Under the pieces are notes generated by a model. That model ran no database searches. It saw only the letters and a program-made list of their open reading frames with translations, and was not told the origin of the DNA. The position numbers and the translations under genes are program-made. This document shows, one piece after another, positions 58,624 to 64,000 of a stretch of 64,000 nucleotides of DNA (the first letter of the stretch is position 1; every line of letters starts with the position of its first letter). The stretch is from Takakia lepidozioides (Eukaryota; Streptophyta; Takakiopsida; Takakiales; Takakiaceae). The stretch is taken from assembly GCA_030704615.1 (NCBI GenBank), contig CM060734.1, positions 6,634,001 through 6,698,000 on the forward strand, in the 5' to 3' direction.

Positions 58624-59073
58624 GATGTCAAGTTAAATAAACACAATGTGAAACTAACTAGAATAAATCTAGTTATTTGTATTTAACACTTGGAATTAGT
58701 TCAAGTGTTAAGTCAGGTGTCAAGTTTAGCTTGATACCTGAACCATCTTATCTTCACGAGCTCGTCAGTCGTGCGGCTCATCTCTCTCGAGTTGAGCCTG
58801 CACGACCGAGCTCCCTCGCTGCTTAGCATCTGAGTGTACTTATGGAGGGAGAGTAGGATGTTGTGGGGTGGAGTCCCCATAGCTTGGGGTGCCTCTGGCT
58901 CGACTCTTATTTTAACGAGTGATTGTATTGTATTTTGTGTTTTGTGTCAACAAAGACAGTGTGAGTTTAGTTTTCATATCACTCGAGAGAGATCACGCTA
59001 TCTAGTTTTCTAGTGCTAAGCTAGATATGATGTTTGTTTTAGCACTATTATAATATAACTTGGTATTATATAG
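58624..59073. other. A/T-rich flank upstream of the HLH gene; possible LTR remnant
   Basis: From TGATGTCAAGTTAAATAAAC onward the DNA is A/T-richer than everything to the left and has none of the repeats described above. It ends with ACTTGGTATTATATAG, which weakly resembles a tRNA-Met primer site, so an old LTR cannot be excluded. No reading frame of note. Confidence 0.3.
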
Positions 59074-59954
59074 GTCTGTGAATAATTTAGCTGAGTGTTT
59101 AACCATTCCGGAGTGGCAGAAAGCTATTAAGCTTGCGGCGGATACTTCACTTGCAGTTACTGCTAGCAGATCTTGCTGGAGTCACGCGTTTAGTAGAGAG
59201 CTTGCTCAGGCTACTGGGGATGAATGCTGCCTGATTGATTCGTCAAGTAACGACGGGTTAGAGGTTAGCTCTTTTTCGTGCCTAGATTCTTCTACAGCGA
59301 TCCTGTCATCGTCTCAGGGCTGCCCGTGTGGAGTGGAGACGAAGGGCTTTGCCGTGGGTGACTCCAAGCCGACCCGTTTTTTTGGATTGTAAGTGTCTGC
59401 CTGTCTCAAATTTCGTGGAACCCAGGATGCAGCCAGTGAAGAGCAAAGGTGGTGTTAGGAAGAGGTTAGCCAGTTTTCGGGCATACCATCACATTGCGTC
59501 GTCTGATTGCAGCGGGAAAGAGGGTTATTGGCAAGTCACTAGAAAGCCTGTACTGGTGGCCAATTTTAAAAGGCTCGCAGGGAGTTCTAGAAGGATTTTG
59601 TACAAGAATTCACGCCTCTACAACGCATCAAACAGGAGACTCAGGGCACTCCACAAATCTGTGGGGATCAAAACTGTAAGATCTCTGAAGAACTTCCACA
59701 GATTCGGATCTGATGCCAATCGTGGTGTGAACGCTCGGGTCAGTGATACTCGCATCATGGATCTACAAAAGCTTATTCCTGGTAGAACAAGTATGGACAC
59801 TCCCATTTTGCTGGAGGAGACCGCTGATTATTTGATGTTCCTGGAGCTTCAGGTGCAGGCCCTGCAATCGCTGGCTAACAAGATTGATTTACAAGCAAAA
59901 CCTGCCGGGCAATCTGCCGAGAGCCTCATCTGCTTCTCGGAGGGGTTTCCGTAA
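59074..59954 (+). CDS. Atypical (non-DNA-binding) bHLH regulator, IBH1/UPB1-like, 5' end not seen
   Basis: Two blocks typical of the plant IBH1/UPB1/bHLH147-150 group are present. The first, in the frame open from 59054, has AADTSLAVTASRSCWSHAF, like the Trp-Ser-Arg-Ala box before the HLH in that group. The second, in another frame from 59427 (MQPVKSKGGVRKR), has DLQKLIPGRTSMDTPILLEE and TADYLMFLELQVQALQSLA, the helix-loop-helix. The region before helix 1 (NRGVNARVSDTRIM) lacks the Glu and Arg needed to bind E-boxes. The frames join if an intron starts at GTAAGT 59389 and ends at an AG such as 59425 or 59458, an unusually short intron; a one-base indel is the alternative. No in-frame ATG precedes the first block, so an upstream exon is probably missing. 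Such proteins form inactive heterodimers with growth-promoting bHLH factors in the nucleus. Confidence 0.7.
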
Positions 59955-60894
59955 ATGCCCAGCTTGCGCCCAGCCTTGTCTCAGTACGAAGGCGGCTATA
60001 GTGGTCAAGTCGCACGTTCTGAGTTGTGGCTCCAGGCATTGGTGAACCGTGAAATGAAGGTGGAGCCTGAGAATGTGAGCCCTGGAGCTACAATGGTGTT
60101 ACATTTCTAGTGGGAGGTATAATTTGTAGATGTGGATCTCTAGTGAGGGTGAAAGCAAAGGAGACAGTGAACCACACCGCGAGCAGTGAATGGAGGTGTT
60201 TCGGATCATGCTTGAATGCACAGCTGCATCTCAGATTTACCCTCTTGTGTTTCGGCTTCCATCTGGGACAAGGCAGTAGACAGGGGATCCATCTCATACA
60301 ACAACGATAGGTGGCCCATTGATCGCAACAGCTTCAACAAGGTGTTATTATTCTGACACTTGGAACTTGGCATACCAATGAAGACATTACCTTTATCATG
60401 GTAGTTCCAGTCTTGATTGAGTTGAAAAATCTAAGATCGTCATATTTCAGATATGAGCCTGGCATGAGTCCAAGGAATTCTTAGGGAACCTGCAGTGAAT
60501 CGCAAAAAACGTGGAAACATGGAACCAAAGGAAACCAATTGAAAATAGTTTTTCCTTGTATTTGTTTCTATTTAAGGTCATATATTATATTTACAGAGCC
60601 TCTTTGGCCATATTTTTGTCATATGAGCCCCGTTTGACACAGTTTTTGAGGGGATAGTTGTAGAAAGGGGAAATCTACATATTCTACATATTTTAGTTTT
60701 TTGGACTTTGCTAAAAATCTATGGAATTTTTTGAGTGTGAGTGTGAGTGTGCTATGAAAGATCTACAATTCTGTTTCTAGAACCTGTTGTGATCTACATA
60801 AGAGACAAATCTGTGGATGTCCTCCTTGTATGGCTAGGGGAAATGAGGACGTAATTGAAGGGTAGGTCTCTTCTCTTAGCCTGTGCACACAAGG
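59955..60894. other. 3' flank of the HLH gene; no clear gene
   Basis: A 51-codon frame starts one base-triplet after the HLH stop (ATG 59955 to TAG 60110; MPSLRPALSQYEGG) and has no known motif. Beyond 60300 the DNA is A/T-rich with short direct repeats (GTGAGTGTGAGTGTG near 60735). Confidence 0.4.
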
Positions 60895-61573
60895 GGACAA
60901 GATTTATGTTTCTCAAGGAACTCAGACTGATGTGAATGGAGAGCAGTTGGACGAGTTGATTGCATACTGGGAGTCAGGCATTAGCAATAGACAACAAACT
61001 GCAGTACTTGGCGTTGAGGGCCTCAATATTGCTTTGGATAGCCAGAACTCTGTTGGAGCAAGCAGTTCTGCAGCTGTAGAAATACCAAAGTGGGTGGAAG
61101 CTAGGCTTGGAACACAGCCAAAGATAGCCCCGGGGACCAAGGTGTTCAGCCACAAGGTCGTGGTGTACTGGAGCAGAGGAGCAGGAGCTACACAAGTTTG
61201 TGCAATCAGACATGGTTGCAGCTGGACACGCTCTGCACAGGGCAACCACGAGCGGGGGTTCATTAGCAATGAAAAGTTTGTTCTGCTTGATGGAGATGCA
61301 GTCATTTGCAACGAGGACACCCGCAACCGTCTCAAAGCTTTCGAGTTGAGAGACTGTCAGACCCTACCTGGCTTTTCTTTAGTATTCAGTGAGCGGGAGA
61401 TAAGGGAGTATTGCTTTGTCTCTACCTGGCAGAGAGAGGAGGGTTGGTTAGAGCGAGCTACTGTAGCTTGGGATAAGGTTAGTGGCAGGTTTCTGGACAT
61501 AAATATACCTCATACACCTTACCATCATGCAGAGCGAGGCACTTTGAGAGAAGTCTGGCAGTTGATAGCATAG
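60895..61573 (+). CDS. Orphan protein exon, about 220 codons
   Basis: I do not recognise this protein. An AG acceptor after a pyrimidine tract (TCTCTTCTCTTAG near 60880) fits an exon starting CTQGDKIYVSQGTQTDVNGE. The frame is open to TAG 61571-61573, with an in-frame ATG at 60932 as an alternative start. Landmarks: GVGASSSAAVEIPKWVEARL-like middle, a Trp/Arg-rich part (VVVYWSRGAGATQVCAIRHG), and EYCFVSTWQREEGWLERATV near the end. No membrane segment or signal peptide is visible. Gene context gives no hint; it may belong to an old retroelement, since a gag follows 540 bp later. Confidence 0.4.
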
Positions 61574-62069
61574 ATCAGGATTAGATCTTGCTTGGTCGGG
61601 CCTCTATTCTTCCCCTCCTTCTCTTTACTATTTTCATTACTTTGTACTTGTAGTTGCCAAAGCCTCTCTTGGTGGAGGCCAGTTAGTCCGGGGTTTTTGG
61701 GCTGAGATATTCTGCAGGATCAGCACTGCAGATGGATTTTGGTGTGGGGGTGTTGATGTTTTGATTTCTTGTGTTTGGATCCCTCCCAACATCTGCATGC
61801 TTGACTGTGCGCCATGTTGGTTTTGTGTGGGCGCTTGCTTTCATAGGGATTAGGCCGGATTTGATCACCGGTCAATCCTAGAGTATGCTGTCGGTGGTGA
61901 GGCTGGAGTGATGACCAGCAAGACCACCAGTGTTTCTTCTATGGTGAGACTGGGTTGATGACCAGCCAACCATAGGAGTTCTTGCGGTGGATGCAGGTGT
62001 AGGTGCCGTGAGCCACTGGGATATGACCCTTAAATTGCAACAGGTGCCCACCCGTGTCACTATTAGAAT
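61574..62069 (+). other. Possible decayed LTR of element E
   Basis: Non-coding. It contains the repeated phrase TGATGACCAGC (61910 and 61957) and ends just before a degenerate primer site, so part of it is probably the LTR of the gag-containing element that follows. No TG...CA borders or target duplication were found. Confidence 0.35.
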
Positions 62070-62081
62070 TAGTACTAGAGC
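62070..62081 (+). promoter_or_regulatory. Degenerate tRNA-Met primer-binding site
   Basis: TAGTACTAGAGC followed by CTTATAGTG aligns with the plant consensus TGGTATCAGAGC followed by CTTAGAGTG. The differences are mostly transitions. Its position 36 bp before gag supports the reading. Confidence 0.5.
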
Positions 62082-62116
62082 CTTATAGTGTCACGTAGGG
62101 GAGGTGCACGTTGTGA

Positions 62117-63470
62117 GTGTCATCACGGAGTTACCCAAGGGTTTTCAGTACGGCTACAGGCAGTAGCAGTGAGAGTGGGTTCACAAGACGAGGTATTCGG
62201 TTCAGACCACCTTCACCTCCACCCTCGACTACTGTAGAGTCTGACACAGACCCGGAGGCTTCATCAACAGGTGTGCAGTTTTCTTCGCCATTATTGTGGG
62301 ACGACATGGAGGAAATGTATGGAGCTACCAAGGGGCCTCGTAGGTACTCTGGAGCTGTGGGCACAATCGAGCTGGATGACTTTATCTAGGAGTTCGACAG
62401 CTGGTGTGATTTGCAGTAGATGCGCAATCCACAGCTGTTCACCCCATTCATGGCGTGGAAGGGATTGTTCCAGCATTTGGAAGGCCCGCCTATAGACGAT
62501 TACCACGAGTTTAGGCGAGGACATGAAGCAGAGATTGAGGAGTGGAGGATGTATTGGTCACCTGACTACGTCTCCATTACTCGAGGCACAATGTGACCAG
62601 TAGCGGCATCAGCACCAATATCTCCCACGGCCAGCACTAGTAGTGGAACAAGTAGTGCCGGTACTTCTGCAGAAGGTGCTACTACTCCTCCTGCCACGAC
62701 TACAACACATGTGCCTAGATTCAGCCCGGTGGTGGAGTTCTTCCAGGAGTTGCGGAGGAACTACCAAGGCGTACGGACAGAGAAGCTGCGAAGTTTGCAA
62801 GACTTCCAGTGCAAATCCAGTGAGAGCTTGCGAGAGGCCTACACTCATATGAGGCGCTTGATAAGTGTGACCCAAGGGGTTACTGAAGCTCAGGCAGTCC
62901 AGTTCTAGTATGGAATTTTGGACAAGGAGCTCAGGAGAAGGGTGCGGGATGCAACCCTGTTACAAGCGGCCCAACCCACATTAGCAGATGTGTTTCTGCT
63001 GGCTGAGCGGATTGAGCTCAACATGGTGGAGGAGCGAGTTGTTACCATTGGATTTGGCAAGGACATGCCTGCACGAGGCGCAGCTGCCAGCCAACAGGTA
63101 TAAGGGACTGCCCAATAGCGTGGTCAGGGGGGCAAGGTTGCCCAACCCAAATTCCATGGAGCTTACAGGGGACCTCAGGTGCAGAGGCCAGTAGCTTCTT
63201 TTGCAGGCCAACAGCAACCAGGGGTGGTATGTTGGACATGTGGAGGACCCCATGTCAAGAAAGATTGCCCAGAAAGTGACAAAGGGCTGGCACAAGCACA
63301 ACTTGCACAATTGCAGTGTGGGCATTGTGGCAAGTATGGGCATGGAGATGCCCAGTGTTATGACTTGCACCCTGAGTTGCGGCGAGGCCAGTTCTAAGGG
63401 AACAATGGTGGCCGAGGGCAAGGTGGAGCACCTCAGAGAGGACGAGGTGCAGGACGAGGGCAAGCACTGC
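62117..63470 (+). pseudogene. Element E gag with two zinc knuckles, seven in-frame stops
   Basis: A single phase runs from SSRSYPRVFSTATG to about 63470 without any frameshift, broken only by stops. The first three are TAG near 62386, TAG after CDLQ, and TGA after RGTM. The others are TAG after AVQF, TAA after SQQV, TAG after GTAQ, and TAA after RGQF. The capsid-like part has FTPFMAWKGLFQHLEGPPID, RSLQDFQCKSSESLREAYTH and ADVFLLAERIELNMVEERVV. Two nucleic-acid-binding knuckles follow, CWTCGGPHVKKDC (irregular) and CGHCGKYGHGDAQC (CX2CX4HX4C), then an Arg/Gly-rich tail. The start codon appears as GTG. It is a retrotransposon Gag that packages element RNA in cytoplasmic particles when intact. 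Confidence 0.75.
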
Positions 63471-63473
63471 CAA

Positions 63474-64000
63474 AGGTGATCGGTCATCGTGTCTCACACG
63501 CTGAGACTGCCTCCCTATGTCCAAAATGTTATCCACCGTTAGGTTTGGTGGCCGCTGCACCCCATCAAATGCACGCTTGAGCAATGCAGGTGGCATCAAG
63601 TTGGTCCACCATAGTCGTGGGCGATGAGCCCGTGACCCCACTGCAGCTGCATCCAGCAACACTGCTGACCCAAGCCAAGACCGCACTTGATGTACACTGG
63701 CCATCACCTTGGCCCGAGAATCACCCATCAATGGCACATTCTCCAAGATACATGCCGGAGAGTCTGTCTGTTGAAGCTGTAAATAGCGCAGGACCCTCAA
63801 CATCTCCCAAAACAGGCGTGACCTTGAGTCTTGTAACCCATTGCCATACCCAGTTGATGAAAGCCCTTGGCAGGGCCAACCTGCCACTACTAAGTGAATA
63901 GGGCCAACCCGCTCCAATACATGCGCCCCCAGCAAGGAGATGTCTGCTAGCAAGGCTTGTTGGTATCCATGAACTGCAGACACTGGCAACAAATCAGGGT
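63474..64000 (-). CDS. C5-cytosine DNA methyltransferase, partial, antisense to gag, cut by window edge
   Basis: Minus frame open from the window edge through LLPVSAVHGYQQALLADISL. Motif IV is VVAGWPCQG near 63873 with the catalytic Pro-Cys. SRSRLFWEMLRVLRYLQ follows. Motif VI is CILENVP near 63740, and motif VIII is SRAHRPRLWWTNL near 63620. The domain then reads TVDNILDIGRQSQRV and RHDDRSP to about 63474, where homology ends and the frame only mirrors gag. The layout is closer to the DNMT3/DRM type (compare Ala-His-Arg-x-Arg in motif VIII) than to CMT/MET. Motif I (SAM binding) and the target domain lie outside the window. No stop interrupts the visible part. Retrotransposon-borne cytosine methyltransferases have been described in charophytes and dinoflagellates (work of de Mendoza and colleagues, from memory). 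The next few kilobases would show whether pol follows. Confidence 0.8.

Noticed and set aside
58624-59073. Confident call of an LTR ending in a primer site
   Set aside because: The primer-site match is weak and no second LTR or target duplication was found, so it is listed only as a possibility.
63255-63473. Carboxy-terminal extension of the methyltransferase past 63474
   Set aside because: This part is the exact antisense of the gag zinc-knuckle region and reads as a hydrophobic low-complexity tail. I take the domain to end near 63474.

Overview
The window is nuclear DNA of a plant-lineage eukaryote and is almost entirely accessory. Genes have introns with GT/AG borders (GTAAGT and GTGAGT donors). 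There are several Ty3-type LTR retrotransposons with plant-style tRNA-Met primer sites (TGGTATCAGAGC), a Mutator-like transposase and one plant-type atypical bHLH gene. I see no rRNA, tRNA or prokaryotic operon. The repeat style recalls large streptophyte genomes (charophyte algae such as Chara, or bryophytes, lycophytes and ferns). That assignment is an impression from memory, not a result.

Layout. 0-7.6 kb: a degraded region with a CACAG minisatellite, a 23-base poly-C tract, two strongly C/T-biased stretches and the long broken frame of a retroelement-like protein. 7.7-28 kb: the most interesting part. A multi-exon minus-strand gene family, called P here, encodes a ParB-like domain followed by a permuted N6/N4-type DNA-methyltransferase-like domain. 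One P copy is whole (13.95-18.58 kb). Another is cut into complementary halves (25.8-27.98 kb and 7.9-10.3 kb) by about 15 kb inserted into one intron. The inserted DNA holds the whole P copy, two copies of an orphan family (G), arrays of perfect palindromes with a GGCGCC-type core, and a MULE-like transposase. The ends of these pieces share terminal sequences built from TATTTCATGAGC and CATGAGC repeats.

29-37 kb: more palindrome arrays and a tandem array of about 286 bp, interrupted by a Ty3 element (C) and a solo LTR, each with its own 5-bp target duplication. 37.5-41.1 kb: a second, better preserved MULE-like transposase. 41.2-58.6 kb: nested retrotransposons: a Tat-like gypsy relative (D), a minus-strand Ty3 (B), and inside B a young complete Ty3 (A) with near-identical LTRs and target duplication GAATC. 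A CATGAGC-ended fragment carrying a G gene abuts the truncated end of B.

58.6-64 kb: base composition changes. This part has an IBH1/UPB1-like HLH regulator gene, an orphan reading frame, and a gag gene with two zinc knuckles whose stops look like C-to-T changes. At the right edge, in antisense to gag, is a partial C5-cytosine DNA methyltransferase of the kind reported in retrotransposons.

Two unrelated DNA-methyltransferase-like proteins thus sit in mobile DNA in one window, one fused to a ParB-like domain and surrounded by palindrome arrays. All domain calls are by eye and need profile or structure searches.
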